Part shown: piece after piece, positions 1 through 10,859 of the stretch
Numbering within the stretch: position 1 is the first letter of the stretch
How the letters are laid out: the number at the start of each line of letters is the position of its first letter
Source: Chrysophaeum taylorii
Lineage: Eukaryota > Sar > Pelagophyceae > Pelagomonadales > Pelagomonadaceae
Reading direction: 5' to 3'
DNA length: 38,647 bases
NCBI GenBank assembly: GCA_029834535.1
Contig: JAQMWT010000329.1
Span: forward strand, 1-38,647
Program-made: the position numbers and the translations under genes
Notes under the pieces: generated by a model
What the model saw: the letters and a program-made list of their open reading frames with translations, nothing else
Database searches by the model: none
What the model was told of the DNA's origin: nothing

Positions 1-2955
1 TATTGTACTTCGTTCAGTTACGTATTGCTGAGATTTTGCGTGAGTTTGTGATGCTTAACCGAACCATGATGTACAAGAAGGAACGTCAAAGCATGAGTGA
101 GGAGGAACGTGAAGAAAGCAACAAAGGACTTGATACGTGCGGCTATCATTCGTGAGCATTTACCGCGCGAAGACTGGCGATAACTGCAGGTGCGACGTTA
201 GCGTGACTGAACTTTGTTTGCAGCATATGGCAACATACTAGAACGAAAATAAAGCGAGATGGAACTGAAGCGAAGGTGAACCTGCGAAGACGACGAAGGA
301 GCGTGGGTAGCTATGAATGCGCGATGAACGGAACTTGGTGTTGTCACAAATCGTAGGGACGATGAATCAGGTCGCGATTGAAGCGGGAGGAGCGACGAAC
401 ACTCATCAGATCTGATGTTGTGACGGAAGGTATGAAAGGGACTTCGGTACGTGCCTTGGTGCGCGTGTAGCCAGATAGCGGGGCGCGGATGATACGGATA
501 AAGGAAACAGATGTGCGTCGTCGGTGGAAAACTAATAGCGCCCTCGTAATTCGAACTGGGTGAAATCGACAATTGCCGGTGTGACCGAGCGACCATGATT
601 GCGAAACGACACCAGAAACCGGGCAGCGGTCGGAGAGTACGGCGCGTGATGCTTCAGAGACGACAGTGCGTTCTGCGTATCATGAATAAAGGTGTTTGGG
701 CATCGTGCGGCGACAAGCGAGCGTGCGTCTCAGTTGACTGTGGGTGTACCATGGGTATGGCGCAATGTTTGCGTAGTCTAAACCGAGAGGGCGGTGAAGC
801 GATACCGTCGCAGTGCGCTTGTACGGCGGTGTCTGAGCTTTATCAGAATATGACACGCGACTAAGCGCAGCCGGAGCTGGAATCATACGTGATGAGACTG
901 GCTGTGGTAGCCGGGAAACGCTTGTAGCAAAGTGGCGCTCAAATGAGGGGGGAACACAGTCCACTATCTTGGTTACCGTGTGTCGCGGTACTATGGGCGT
1001 AAACAAACGACATGAAGTAAATGGCACAAAACGAGAATGCGGTTATAGTCGCATGGGGAGGTTTTGTTGTCTCTGCTGCAGTCAAATAAGGAAACCAGCG
1101 GAGAAACCATGAGCACATGGTGGCGTCTGGTGGCCAAAGTTCCTGTGGGAGTGGTGGTGACTCAAAGTGGATTAACTTAGTATGACTCAGCGTTGCAATG
1201 AGCTCATGCTCGAGATCATAATCGTCGTTAGATGACTGGTGGTAAGAATGAGCATACGTCGACCTGGCGTCAGGGAGACCGAGGTGGTGCAGTGACCTGA
1301 CTGGCGGAGGTAGCCGTGCTGGTAAGATTCGCAGGTGCGCATAACTCTGCAGAGTGCTGACATTGGCCTGTGCCATGATCTGCAGTCGTGCATGAGGGCA
1401 GCTCGTCTGTGCTAATGTGGATTGCAGCGACAGGGAAGGGTCAGGTGCCTGGGGGCTGAGAGGCGGCCTTTGTCTCAGAGGCGAGGGATCAAGCAAAGCT
1501 GTAGCTTCGTCTCGTCGTGATCGGATAGGCGCAATGAGCTTGTGCGCATGATCGTGGTGCGCTTACCTGTGTCTTCATGACGTACCTTTGTGTCCTGTGG
1601 TGGTGCTTCTGCGAAGCAGGACATATCTTGGGATGGTCCATCGGATGGGGTGCATCAGCTATGAATGAGACAGGAGGAGCAGTAGCAGTGCAAGGTCAGG
1701 TGACAGAACGGTGGCGTGGTCGAGTAATTGAACGTTGGACCTGAGCATCGTCTGCATAGTCTGAACCGTGCTGTGCAGTTGGTTTGCGTTGTCTCGTCTG
1801 CTACATCAATGAGCTGGCTGGTGTAGCTGGCCGTTGTGGTCTTATCTTTCGTCTCGTCGTCGTCCTAGAGACTGCGAGATAGTGCTGGTGCTATGTGCGA
1901 GACATAGCTTTGAGCAGCTGTTGAGAGCTGGTGCTCTCTTGTCTGGCAGTTTCTGTTGCTTTGGGTTCAGAGACATGATTGCGCAGCTTCAGACGTCTTG
2001 GCATTGGGGATTGCCATAAAGTAACTCGTAAGTTCAAAGTCGGACGTCGGAAAATGCATCGAAAGACCTGTGAGGTCACCAATGGAAATACGCCCTCGTC
2101 CGGCGTGCGCGACGTGGTGCGGGCGCGAGCGGCTTATGTTGGTGATCTGAAGGTCGTGAGATACGTTGCGGCGCAGTGTCGGTGGAAATGACGAGTGTCG
2201 TGGTGTTAGAGGCGGTGACGCAGAGAGCATCGAAAGTCATGCTCAAAGCAGCGCGTGATGCAGGTGGTCCGAAAGTCAGTGCCAAAGTGTGCTCGCGGCT
2301 GACCTGTCTGCAAGGTAGGGCAGCGGGCGCGCTGATATCCCGTGGTGGAGAATCCGGCCTGAAAATGCTTGGGCTCCAGAGCGGGAATTCGAAAAGAGTC
2401 GCCGATGAAGAGTAGCTTGAACCAAAGGCGATGTAGAGTCAGTCCTGCTGGGTGCATCCTCAATAGCGAATGCTGAGACCAGCGGTGAGTGCCGTAGTGA
2501 CTAGGGTTCCCTTCGGCGTAGAGCATTCGAAGGTGCGGGCATGTGACATGCGTCCTCAAATGAGGAGTGACGTGCTGAGCGATAAGACGCTTTTGAGGAG
2601 GCAACGTACGTGACTTGGGTGTGTGTTTGTGGAGCCGGCAGCTGGCGTGGAACGTTGGTCGTGCATTCCAGTGATGCGAAAATGCTTCAGGAAGTGGTTC
2701 AGTTGAAGCGAGTCTGTGCATAGTGCGCGGAGAATGTTTCCTGAGAGCGCAACGTCGATTTTCCGGAGGCAGCGCAAGCGTGTGGCGTCCAGAAGAGAGC
2801 TATGCAAGGGGGCACACAGGACCGAAGTGGTCGCAATGGAATCGTGCATCGTTTGTGGCTGATCGGGTCGTTCAGAACTCTCGAAATCTGTGTCGGTTAC
2901 TGCAGCCATGGGGAAAGGTTTCCAGAGGCTTGGTCGCGGTGAGACATAAGGATCG
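1..2955. other. Region without a convincing gene
   Basis: I see no recognisable protein family, RNA gene or repeat here. The plus strand is rich in G and T, matching the strand bias of element D to the right, so this could be its decayed continuation. The longest open stretches are on the minus strand: 939-1496 (185 codons), 2206-2721 (171 codons) and 2556-2963 (135 codons). They are proline-, serine- and histidine-rich and match no family I know. I do not call them genes. Confidence 0.5.
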
Positions 2956-2959
2956 GCAG

Positions 2960-3664
2960 TCAAAGGAGTGCGTTCTGTGACTGAGAGTTGGGGAGCGGGT
3001 GATCAGGTGTAGCGACTGGTGCTCGTGCGAAGACATCCATCAAATCGTCACACGGTGGTCGCATATGGGTCCATGCAACCCGCCGAGCAGTGTCATCCAG
3101 TGCATCCAACCGAGAAGGAGGATGGTGGGTGCAGCAGCAAGCGCCGGTGAGCGGCAGTGCGCGCCTGTCTTCGAGGAGGGGAGGCGGCGAGGCGGAACCA
3201 GCTTCGAAGTGATCGGGAGCTGCTGATCGAGAGATATCGAACAAGGCGGGAGTGCCTGGCGAATCTGAGCTGATACCTGCAGGTGCGGTGAGTGCCTGCG
3301 AGTATGTTGACCGTGGGACCGTTGACAGCGTGTCTTGTCCTTGTGGATACGGCATTGCTGGGGCATTGGTGATGGTGCTTGGATCAGGTGGCTGATCTGG
3401 AATGGTCGGGGAGACCATCTTCGAGACTAGCGAAGTGGGTCTTGCTACTTCGCTGTATGCATCATACCAGGGGGCTGAATCCGAGGGGATGTTGTCAGTG
3501 GCCTGCGGCTCTTGTGCCTGGGGCATATAATACGGCGGAGCCTTAGGTTTCTTGGGTGTGGTTGCCATAGTCGATGTAGGCATAATACTCGGGACCATCT
3601 CGAGGTGTCTTGGTCTTTGACTTGTCGAAAGTGGGAACGAGATGGCTTGGTGTTTCTTCGACAA
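2960..3664 (-). pseudogene. Element D, 3' segment: proline-rich open frame
   Basis: Open frame of 234 codons, rich in Pro, Ser, Ala and Thr and probably disordered. It overlaps the end of the 510-codon frame upstream (3543-5075) by about 120 bases in a different phase. The most protein-like stretch (PKKPKAPPYYMPQAQEPQAT and what follows) begins around 3550, where the upstream frame closes, so the two are probably one original gene with a frameshift. No enzyme motif or zinc knuckle is visible. A gag-like or structural protein of an otherwise unrecognised element is the best guess; its function is unknown. Confidence 0.3.
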
Positions 3665-5075
3665 GATTGCTTCCTGGGCCGTTGTGCCCGAAGAGAGAAG
3701 AAGCCCTTATGCATGTATTGGCAGCATGATGGTGAGCATGACCATCTGGCAAAGAGCTGTCTTTTGATAGTTCAAAACTTGTCGACTCTTGATGTGGGTG
3801 GTCTTGATTCTTGGTGGGACTTTGCACGTGGAGATCGTCGCTGGTTGTAGGGGTACGGTCGCCGGTTTTGAATGTATGCCCTCGCAACTCGGACGCGGGG
3901 ATGTGGTCGAGTTGGAATGAACCAGGTAGCTGATAAGGCGAGCGGGTGCAAAGGGGTTCAGGGGATGCCAGAGAGGAGAAGAGTGAGTGGGTAGAGGAGG
4001 AGGGGCCAGAGATGGCGGGGGGTTGAGAACAGAGATATGGAGTGGGTGGTGAACCAGGAGAACCAGGTCCGGGGCATCCGTGGAGGTGGTAATGATACTC
4101 GGGGAGAATCGGGGGAGAGGCATCGGAGGTTGGTTCGGAAGAGGATGAAGGTTGGTTGTGGATGGGGAAAGGAGGTAAAAGATGCGATGCAGCATCTTGG
4201 GTGGGGTGAGTGGCATCCAATGAGGTAATAATGGTTTGGAGGACGGCGTTGGTTTCAAGGTAGGAGCTGCGGATGTCGAGTGCCTTGAGCTGGGTGTGGG
4301 TGAGATGGTGTTCGGCTTGGGTGGAGACCAGTTCGTCGGCTTGGATGGGGAGCTGGGCAGTGGCGAAAGCCAGGGCGGCGTCGGTGGTGGTGAGTTTGTT
4401 GGCTGTGGAGGACAAAGCGTCATCCTTGCGAATGAGCATGGCCTTGGTTGCGGCCAATTCAGCGGTTTGGGAGCGGAATGCAGCCGTAGTGGCGGCCAAC
4501 TCGCGTTGGAGCGCAGACGGAGGTGCATTGGAACTTGGAGAAAGGAGGTGGAGTGTTGCTTGAGTGGGGACTCGAGTGGGGACGGAGGAATGGTCGTAGT
4601 CGTAGAATGCATAGTCACGCGGGTGGAGGTGCAAATCGGGGGAACAGCGACTTTCGAAAGGTGATGAAGGTACTTGAGCCGCGGAAGGAGCTGTGGTAGA
4701 AATGGAAGTGCCGGGGCCGTCGTGGCCGTAGGTGGCATGGTCTTGTGGATGGAGAGGAAAGTCCTGAGGAGAGTGATTTGCGGAAGATGATGGATATCGG
4801 ACAAGGGAATCCGACAGTGGGGCGGCATGAGCTTGAGCCGCGGTGGGGGCTTGGTCAGGGATGAAGGTGCCGGGGCCGTCATGGCCGTATATGGCATGAT
4901 CATCAAGAAGATGAGTGGTGCGGCAAGAGGGTTGACGATGATGTTGGGGAACTTGTATATGTGGTGTAGCGGGAGTCGCCGATAGTGGGGAGTTAGGCTC
5001 CAGTGAAGGAGGTGGAGGCTCCGGTGGGTGTGGAGTGAAGGGAGTAGTGTTTATTGGTGGTGGTGTGTTCAACAT
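3543..5075 (-). CDS. Element D, central ORF: proline-rich protein with YGHDGPGT repeats and a coiled coil
   Basis: Open frame of 510 codons. The N-terminal part is Pro/Thr-rich. It then carries two imperfect repeats starting HAIYGHDGPGTF and HATYGHDGPGTS, a decayed third (YAFYDYDHSS) and a related LFGHNGPGS near the C-terminus. Residues about 190-285 (from LQRELAATTAAFRSQTAELA) have the Leu/Ala/Gln/Glu heptad look of a coiled coil. The remainder is disordered and rich in Pro, Ser and His. No membrane segment, zinc finger or enzyme motif is visible. The frame just upstream (5150-5605) is coiled-coil-like and may be the true N-terminus after frameshifts. A gag-like or structural protein is plausible but not shown. 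Confidence 0.4.
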   Translation of the reverse strand: MLNTPPPINTTPFTPHPPEPPPPSLEPNSPLSATPATPHIQVPQHHRQPSCRTTHLLDDHAIYGHDGPGTFIPDQAPTAAQAHAAPLSDSLVRYPSSSANHSPQDFPLHPQDHATYGHDGPGTSISTTAPSAAQVPSSPFESRCSPDLHLHPRDYAFYDYDHSSVPTRVPTQATLHLLSPSSNAPPSALQRELAATTAAFRSQTAELAATKAMLIRKDDALSSTANKLTTTDAALAFATAQLPIQADELVSTQAEHHLTHTQLKALDIRSSYLETNAVLQTIITSLDATHPTQDAASHLLPPFPIHNQPSSSSEPTSDASPPILPEYHYHLHGCPGPGSPGSPPTPYLCSQPPAISGPSSSTHSLFSSLASPEPLCTRSPYQLPGSFQLDHIPASELRGHTFKTGDRTPTTSDDLHVQSPTKNQDHPHQESTSFELSKDSSLPDGHAHHHAANTCIRASSLFGHNGPGSNLVEETPSHLVPTFDKSKTKTPRDGPEYYAYIDYGNHTQET

Positions 5076-5149
5076 TGCGGGTGCGATATTCGAACAAGGT
5101 GGAGTGTCCTCGTGAATGTGGGGTGTGCCAGGTTGTGGAGTAACCTAGG

Positions 5150-5605
5150 CTATGCCTGGGTCCGGAGGGAAGGCAGTTGGGTCTGAGACTTTGCCGTGGG
5201 GTGTTTGACATCCAGTGGCGTTGTCGGCATGAGGGGGTTTGACCATCGAGATGATGGGTCTTGGGTCGCGACTTTGTGAGAAGTTTGCCTGTGCTTGAGG
5301 GGAGTTGCCGTATGAACGGCTGGTTGGGGAGCTTGTTCAAGTTGCTCGTCTTGATCGAGTTGCACTTCTTGATCGAGTTGCTCGTCTTGATCATTTGCGG
5401 CAGTGAGTTTGGCTCAGAGATCAGCGTAACCAGCAGCGATTTTGGCTTGCAAGGCAGCATTATCAGCGGCGTGTTGATCTAAGAGATTAGCTTGGCGCCG
5501 TTGGCAATCAGCCAAATTGGCTTTGAACTGTTGCATGAGAGCGTTCTGTGTAGCGAATTGCGTCGCTACTTCCAGACTCGGGACTAGTGGGTCGTGAGTC
5601 GCCAT
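5150..5605 (-). pseudogene. Element D, N-terminal segment: coiled-coil ORF with an in-frame TGA
   Basis: The frame starts at an ATG ending at 5605 (MATHDPLVPSLEVATQFATQ) and encodes about 63 residues of Ala/Gln/Leu-rich helix (FKANLADCQRRQANLLDQHA). It meets a TGA at 5416-5414, then continues in the same phase through an acidic Gln/Glu/Asp stretch (QDEQLDQEVQLDQDEQLEQA) to a stop at 5150. The same-phase continuation suggests one gene with a nonsense mutation. Length and composition resemble the N-terminus of a retrotransposon gag protein, but there is no diagnostic motif. Repeat R1a lies 220 bases upstream. Confidence 0.35.
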
Positions 5606-5827
5606 CGTTTTCGGGGTTGCGTTTTGCGCGTTGTTGGTTGCCTTTCACACTTTGTTCACACTTGTTCACCAGTAGCAAGCGATGAGACTCGACTACGGTC
5701 TTAAAACTTTCAGGAACTTCAGGAGATTGCTCTTGCCTGGAAATCCTGAGCCTTCGTCCGAGACGTCGATCGAGATCGATGTCTTTCGGAGGACGTTTCT
5801 CTACCAGTACCGGACTGGGTCCAAACC

Positions 5828-6016
5828 TAGAGAACAGTAAAAAATCATTGTGCCTCTGGTAGAGAATGGTGGCAGTGGTAGTGCTGCCTTTCGTCCTGTC
5901 ATCTAACGACACTAAGAGCAGCACGGTGTGCGACACAGCGATTTAGTCGTTGTAAGTGTGAATGATGTGTTTAAGGGGGAGGGGGGTTTCTAACCCTAAA
6001 TGGGATTTCTATCTCT
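5828..6016 (+). repeat. Repeat R1, copy a (core only)
   Basis: First of four copies of a dispersed repeat. It starts TAGAGAACAGTAAAAAATCA, contains CTCTGGTAGAG, GTCCTGTC, CTAACGACAC and GCGACACAGCGATTTAG, then a G-rich run, and ends with CTAACCCTAAATGGGATTTC and TATCTCT. Here it ends at 6016, where the gypsy-1 protease sequence begins. The longer copies continue with a CCCTCGCAGATTGAACTCGG block that is missing here. The insertion truncates gypsy-1 after its protease. The repeat contains a telomere-like CCCTAAA unit. Confidence 0.8.
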
Positions 6017-6579
6017 AGTCCATTCGTCTGCCTTACGAAAAGAATCAGCAGCGTCGAAGTCCCTGGCGCTAAAGAGACTCGAAGGATGATCCATTCCTTG
6101 AAGGCAGCTCCGGACCCACCTGATCCACCGAGAGTACGCGTAGATGGTAACGGCTTACGATAGATGATCTTGCCATCGCGACTAAGTTTGGTGCACAGCC
6201 TATGGTCGATGTACGGCGAGTCGGCCATGCCATCCAACCCGGCAGCAATGACAGAATGCGTCGAACCATCTAAAGAAGAAACAGCGACAGGGACGTACGT
6301 CAAACAAGTTGACTTAGTCCCATCGTACGTAACCGCCTTATCTTCATGAGGGTCCGAGCTCCCTGCGGTGTTCATTGCTGTCTGAGGGCAGAAGTCCTCG
6401 AAGTCTGATGAGATGCTGGGTGGGGTACGTAGCAGAGCGATTGGCGAAGTTCTCGTTCGGCGGGACCACATCGATAGCGAACACATTATCCCGCCTGCCG
6501 AGCAAAATTGGGCACTCATGTTCCCACGTCTTAGCTCGAAAGGGAATGACCGGCGGATTCTTGTATACCTCTGTACCAC
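5971..6579 (-). pseudogene. Gypsy-1 aspartic protease, truncated by R1a
   Basis: Retropepsin-like domain of a Ty3/gypsy-type polyprotein. The likely active-site loop is IAAGLDGMADSPYIDHRL (residues about 111-128). A second conserved block is FKEWIILRVSLAP. The protease of gypsy-2 at about 29500 has matching blocks, GVDGMADASYI and HRWIAIRVALADD, so the two are homologous. Known retropepsins have Asp-Ser/Thr-Gly-Ala; both copies here read Asp-Gly-Met-Ala instead. The last codons (about 5971-6016) are encoded by repeat R1a, so the true C-terminus and all reverse transcriptase and integrase sequence are missing. The protease would cleave the gag-pol polyprotein during particle maturation. Confidence 0.6.
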
Positions 6580-7290
6580 ATCCTTCTTCCGCCTTCCAAG
6601 CCTACTCAGTAATCACCAGACAGGAAGGTGATTCCATAGGCTCATCATGGAAGCGATGTTCCTCGGACGGGAGACTATCATCGTCACTTTCGTCCTCATC
6701 ATTCCCGTCCGACACGTTTCCTTCCATAAGTTCAGAATTCTGGACAGGGCAACTTCCTGACCGCTTACTGTCATCCTGATTCTCACCCAGAACGTCGAGC
6801 CATCGAGCTGCGGCTCCATCGTTGCGTCGTTGCGCTGACTGGTGCTCGCCTTCTGCTGCTGCTGCTCCCTTGCCGCAGTAGTCGGCTGGTGGGCTTGACG
6901 CATTAACGACATCGTGTTCAAAGCGTTTGCAATATCCTCCAATCTCACTGAAGTCCGCGCGACCTGCTGTGCGGCGGACTGGTGCTGGACCACCTGCTGC
7001 GAAGCACCCGTGATCACCGGTGGTTGACCTGCACCTGTGCCCTGTGCTGCTGTGTAGACCATATGCGGTGGCTGTCCAAAGGGTCCCTGTAGTCGTTGAG
7101 TCACTGAAGCTCGACTCGCGACAATGGCTTGCCGATACTGTTCCTGTCCTTCCGCGGTCGGAGGGAATCCAGCATCTCTCAACGTGCGGGTGGCGCGTTT
7201 TTTCCTCTGAGGGTTGCTCGGTTTCCCGTTTTCGTGCCCAATGTTGCGGAGTCCAAGCACGTCGTCACCGCTTGACACGAATCAGGGTCA
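6580..7290 (-). pseudogene. Gypsy-1 gag C-terminus and gag-protease linker
   Basis: After the gag core the frame shifts near 7280. It then encodes a basic segment (QRKKRATRTLRDAGFPP) and a Gln/Ala-rich linker (REQQQQKASTSQRN). A second shift near 6770 leads into an acidic run (GNVSDGNDEDESDDDSLPSE), then a TGA close to 6615, before the protease. A possible degenerate zinc knuckle (CxxxxC...GHxN-like) lies around 7240-7300 but is split by the frame change, so I do not rely on it. This is a gag-pol junction in a dead element. Confidence 0.45.
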
Positions 7291-7943
7291 AGACCCGAGG
7301 GCAGCCAAGATGGCGCTTCGGAATTGGTAACATACCCGGCCAGCTGCCGTTGCCGCAGCCATTCCTTCTTCCGTGCCGCTCGTTCTTTCTGACTTTTCTC
7401 CTTGTACTTCTTCGATTCGTCCTCTTCATCAACCGACGGATGGGCTTCCAATATCTTAGCTATCTGCGCAGTCAGATGGATCACATAATCCAACGTGCGC
7501 GCTCTCTCAGGTGCTGAGATCTGAGCGTATTCAACGTCGTGTCGCAACTTGGCTGACTGTAATCCGGCGATAAAGTGCATCCTGAAAGCCGATGGATCCA
7601 TCGTTTGTCCAGACGAAGCTCGCCATTGACCGAACTTCTGGATCCACTTACTCACGTACTTCGAGAGCGGGAGGTTGCCTTGCTGCATCCGGTACCAGTC
7701 CTTCTCCAATTGCGCTGGAGTGGACCGGGGCGGACAAGGCGACAACAGAGCTTCCTCAATAGCATCGAGGCACTCTTCGTCGTGCCGACGTAGTTCGGCT
7801 CTCGTAATAAGCCCCCGTCGGAACCGTTCCCACATAGGCTTCCGCTCTTCTTCCCACTTCAGATAGGGCGCCATTGGGGCTCGCTGGTACTCGCCTTGTA
7901 CCATAATCATGGCGATCAAAGGCCGGTCCATTTTTCTTCTCAA
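7290..7943 (-). pseudogene. gag: Gypsy-1 gag core (Retrotrans_gag-like)
   Basis: Capsid/nucleocapsid precursor of a Ty3/gypsy-like element. The helical core reads LEKDWYRMQQGNLPLSKYVS, then WIQKFGQWR, then AFRMHFIAGLQSAKLRHDVE. This is the typical pattern of the retrotransposon gag domain (Lys/Gln-rich helix, Tyr-x3-Phe/Trp, then Phe-x-x-Gly-Leu). A Lys/Glu-rich coil (EEDESKKYKEKSQKERAARK) follows. The phase differs from that of the N-terminal part upstream (break near 7920), so the gene is frameshifted. It would build the virus-like particle in the cytoplasm. Confidence 0.6.
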
Positions 7944-8799
7944 TCGTGCGCCGAAGCTGACGGAACCACGTCAACACCTCATCACGCGGTTTGACGATGG
8001 GTCCCGAAAGCGCCTGAAAAGGCAGCTTAACCTCCCCTGCAGCGCCCCTCTCCATGTCGATGTCGTCGTCGCCGTCGCGGGGACGAACTAAATCAGGCTC
8101 GGAATGCCGTCGCCGCGTAGGCTCCGGATGCCTCCGTGGCGGTGGATCGTCCGAAAGTGATGACATAACGTCGTCTTCTCTTTCTGGAGTTACGCGAGTA
8201 ACATCGGGAGAAGGTGGCCGTTCCTCTCGGCTTCGCCGTGACTCTTCGAGCTCCCATTGGAGACGTTCGCTTTCAAGTCGATGACGCTCAGCTGCTTGAC
8301 GCTGGCGTTTTACCTCTGCTTCGAGATAGTTAATCTGCGTCAGGGACGAAACGACTCGTTCGTTAATTCCCCGTAACAGGTCGGGATCAATTCCTCCCTT
8401 CTCTTCTCAAGCGGCAGCAGACACGGGGGGTGGTACCGGAGGTGCGCTCGCCTCCGGTTCCCGCGTCGCTGCTGGAATTCCAGAGTCGGACCGAGGCCGT
8501 TCCGTAGTACCCGCCCCGCTCCCTCGTGCGTGTACGGGCATAGGCCTCGGCTCGGGTCTGCTGGATGCTTCATACGCAGACACTGGAGCTGTCGTATCAC
8601 CCGTAGTGCCTGCTTCGTCTCTCCCTGCAGTGCGTATCTCTGGCAAGTCTACCACACTCGGGACACGTTCCACTGGAGTGGTCTCCTTTCGTTCGTCACC
8701 CGTCCCGGCTCCAAGCCGTCGTCGGACAGATGCCTCAATTGTCGGGGTGATGGCACGCGTCAGGCGTTCTGTCGTGCCGAACCACCTTGTGGGTTCCAT
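7920..8799 (-). pseudogene. gag: Gypsy-1 gag N-terminus with an in-frame TGA
   Basis: From an ATG ending at 8799 the frame encodes MEPTRWFGTTERLTRAITPT and a Pro/Ala/Thr-rich region to a TGA at 8409-8407. It continues in the same phase with a coiled coil (YLEAEVKRQRQAAERHRLES) and an Arg/Pro/Asp-rich segment (DDPPPRRHPEPTRRRHSEPD), then loses phase near 7920. The TGA stands between PPVSAAA and EEKGGID and could derive from an Arg CGA codon. The N-terminal 139 codons lie in the left unit of a 417-bp tandem duplication. Confidence 0.5.
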
Positions 8800-9234
8800 G
8801 GTGAATTTTCTCGGCTTCTCTTCTCAAGCGGCAGCAGACACGGGGGGTGGTACCGGAGGTGCGCTCGCCTCCGGTTCCCGCGTCGCTGCTGGAATTCCAG
8901 AGTCGGACCGAGGCCGTTCCGTAGTACCCTTCCCGCTCCCTCGTGCGTGTACGGGCATAGGCCTCGGCTCGGGTCTGCTGGATGCTTCATACGCAGACAC
9001 TGGAGCTGTCGTATCACCCGTCGTGCCTGCTTCGTCTCTCCCTGCAGTGCGTATCTCTGGCAAGTCTACCACACTCGGGACACGTTCCACTGGAGTGGTC
9101 TCCTTTCGTTCGTCACCCGTCCCGGCTCCAAGCCGTCGCCGGACAGATGCCTCAATTGTCGGGGTGATGGCACGCGTCAGGCGTTCTGTCGTGCCGAACC
9201 ACCTTCTGGGTTCCATGGTGAATTTTCTCGGGTA
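8401..9234. repeat. Tandem duplication, 2 x 417 bp
   Basis: Bases 8401-8817 and 8818-9234 are nearly identical direct repeats, differing at only a handful of positions (for example ACCCGCC versus ACCCTTC near 8510 and 8928). The unit of 417 bp is 139 codons, so the duplication keeps frame. Each unit holds an ATG (8799 and 9216, minus strand) and the whole Pro/Thr-rich gag N-terminus up to the TGA. The few differences suggest a recent duplication, or recent gene conversion. Confidence 0.95.
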
Positions 9235-10206
9235 GCGACAGCTATTCCGAACACAAGAAACTTTCCGTCAAACGGCGAAAATCGCCGGCAACCGTTTGAC
9301 TCGCGCGCTTCACCGGTGCGTCGGTCTTACTCGGCCCCTAGCCTCTTTGCAACGCTAGGGACTATGGTCGGTCCTCCCGGACTCCTTTTGTTTGAAGCTC
9401 ACTCAAATTTGCTCGAATTGAGACACACAACTGTGCTCGACGTCCGAAAGTGTCCCCTCGAACGTTCGTTCCGATTTACATAAAGAGCGCGCTGTGGCTC
9501 TCTCGATCCGTCCGATTCTCGCCCCACTAACACGTCGGCTTTGCGCTCTCTCCAAAGCCGATTCACCGATTCACCGCCGAATACGTAAAAGCGAGAGTCC
9601 GGGGTTCGCGTAACAACACCCCTGGGACTTCTCGATTCCCTGGCACTGAGGCCACTGTCGCGGTTCCTCAGCTCACCCGCCTCTCTTGGCCGGACTGGCG
9701 GTCACCACGTGACCTTTCAAATAGCCCACTGCCGCGTTTTATTCCGCCACACGCCCAACTCAGCGCTTACGCTTGCGCCATATCAATGTCGGACAATCTT
9801 ATTATGAGGGTACATAGGGAGGAATCAATATAGATCCTCGGTACATTGGTTTCAGTGGAAAAGCAGGTGAAGGTGTCAGGGCGACACCCCCTGATTTTCA
9901 ACGAACAGGCAGGGTAACAGGCAGATAAGTGGGGGTGATGGACGTTACCGCCACAGTTTGGTGTGTTGTGAGGGGTATGAAGGATGTGCTTGAAGGGCGT
10001 AGATAGGTATGCGGGTCCTAGTCGGGGTCGTCGCCGAGCCGCGGGGCAGGCGAAGAGAGGACGGGCCCCGCCCGTAGGTTGTACGCATGCTGCCGCCGGA
10101 CGTATGTGTGACGAAGGGTGGCGTCCTGCTGGGATCGGGCGGCCTGGGCGGGGCTGCCCGAGGCGGCAACATGGCTGAGGGCGATGAGTCTTTCTCAGCG
10201 TTGCAC
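9235..10206. other. Non-coding region upstream of gypsy-1 gag
   Basis: No gene seen. The region lies where the minus-strand 5' leader or LTR of gypsy-1 would be, but I could not find a matching second LTR or a clear primer-binding site. It contains a near-palindrome with a CACGTG core (GGTCACCACGTGACC, about 9700-9714). Bases 10000-10180 are GC-rich without protein similarity. Confidence 0.4.
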
Positions 10207-10233
10207 TTTACTCTAAGTTAAGGGTAGAGTAAA
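10207..10233. repeat. Hairpin, 9-bp perfect stem
   Basis: TTTACTCTA, a 9-base loop, then TAGAGTAAA. The stem extends outward by GCA/TGC after one mismatch. It has no run of T and no adjacent gene that would make it a terminator. It may be a structural remnant of a small mobile element. Confidence 0.6.
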
Positions 10234-10370
10234 ATGCCTTTAATCTGAGGTGGCAAGGGACAAAGTTCAAAGCAAAATCAAGTGGCGGCTACAAGCTCAT
10301 TCGACCATAAACCGCAACAACATATCACACATTTTTAAGAGGGTTTAGTGTCATGGTCGTTGTTCGGCCA

Positions 10371-10537
10371 TCAAGGGGGGTTAAAGTTGCTTCGATCGGC
10401 GTCCAGTGGCGGGCTGGACGCGTCGATAGCACACATTTAGACTGGGACTGAAAAATACATTTGTCCGTGGAATCTGCTCAGCGTCGCGACTGTCGAGGCA
10501 TACGACGCCGATCGACGCGCCTTCGACCCCCCTTTGA
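10371..10537. repeat. Imperfect inverted repeat, arms about 33 bp
   Basis: The left arm (10371-10403) contains CAAGGGGGGTTAAAG and ends CGATCGGCGTC. The right arm (10504-10537) is its imperfect reverse complement, with GACGCCGATCG matching the left end exactly over 11 bases and the CCCCCC run matching GGGGGG. The spacer is 100 bp. The structure lies about 330 bases upstream of the first transposase-like coding sequence, so it could be a terminal or subterminal inverted repeat, or a small MITE. No partner at the far end is visible because R1b cuts the transposase. Confidence 0.5.
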
Positions 10538-10859
10538 CATCCAAAGTCGCGTTAAGCCTTAAATGCTCGCAGGATTGTTCAAAGGTCGGGTCTGGGTGAG
10601 CTGGTGAGCACGCAGGCGTTCGGCGGTTGGGGATTAAAATTAAAGGGTAAGGGTGAAAATCCAAGGGCTATGGTTTGCTGTGTTTCTTGATTTTCGCCTC
10701 GTGCTGGTTGCGTGTCACCGAAGAGCCACCAAGCGCGATAACAGGTCGGCTGCGTGTGTTCTGGAAGTGGTGCTGGACACTCGTGTATCTGTTTGTGGCT
10801 TCCACCGACGGAGCACGCTTCGCGCGAACACGGCTCCACGGGTTTTACACCCCTGGACA

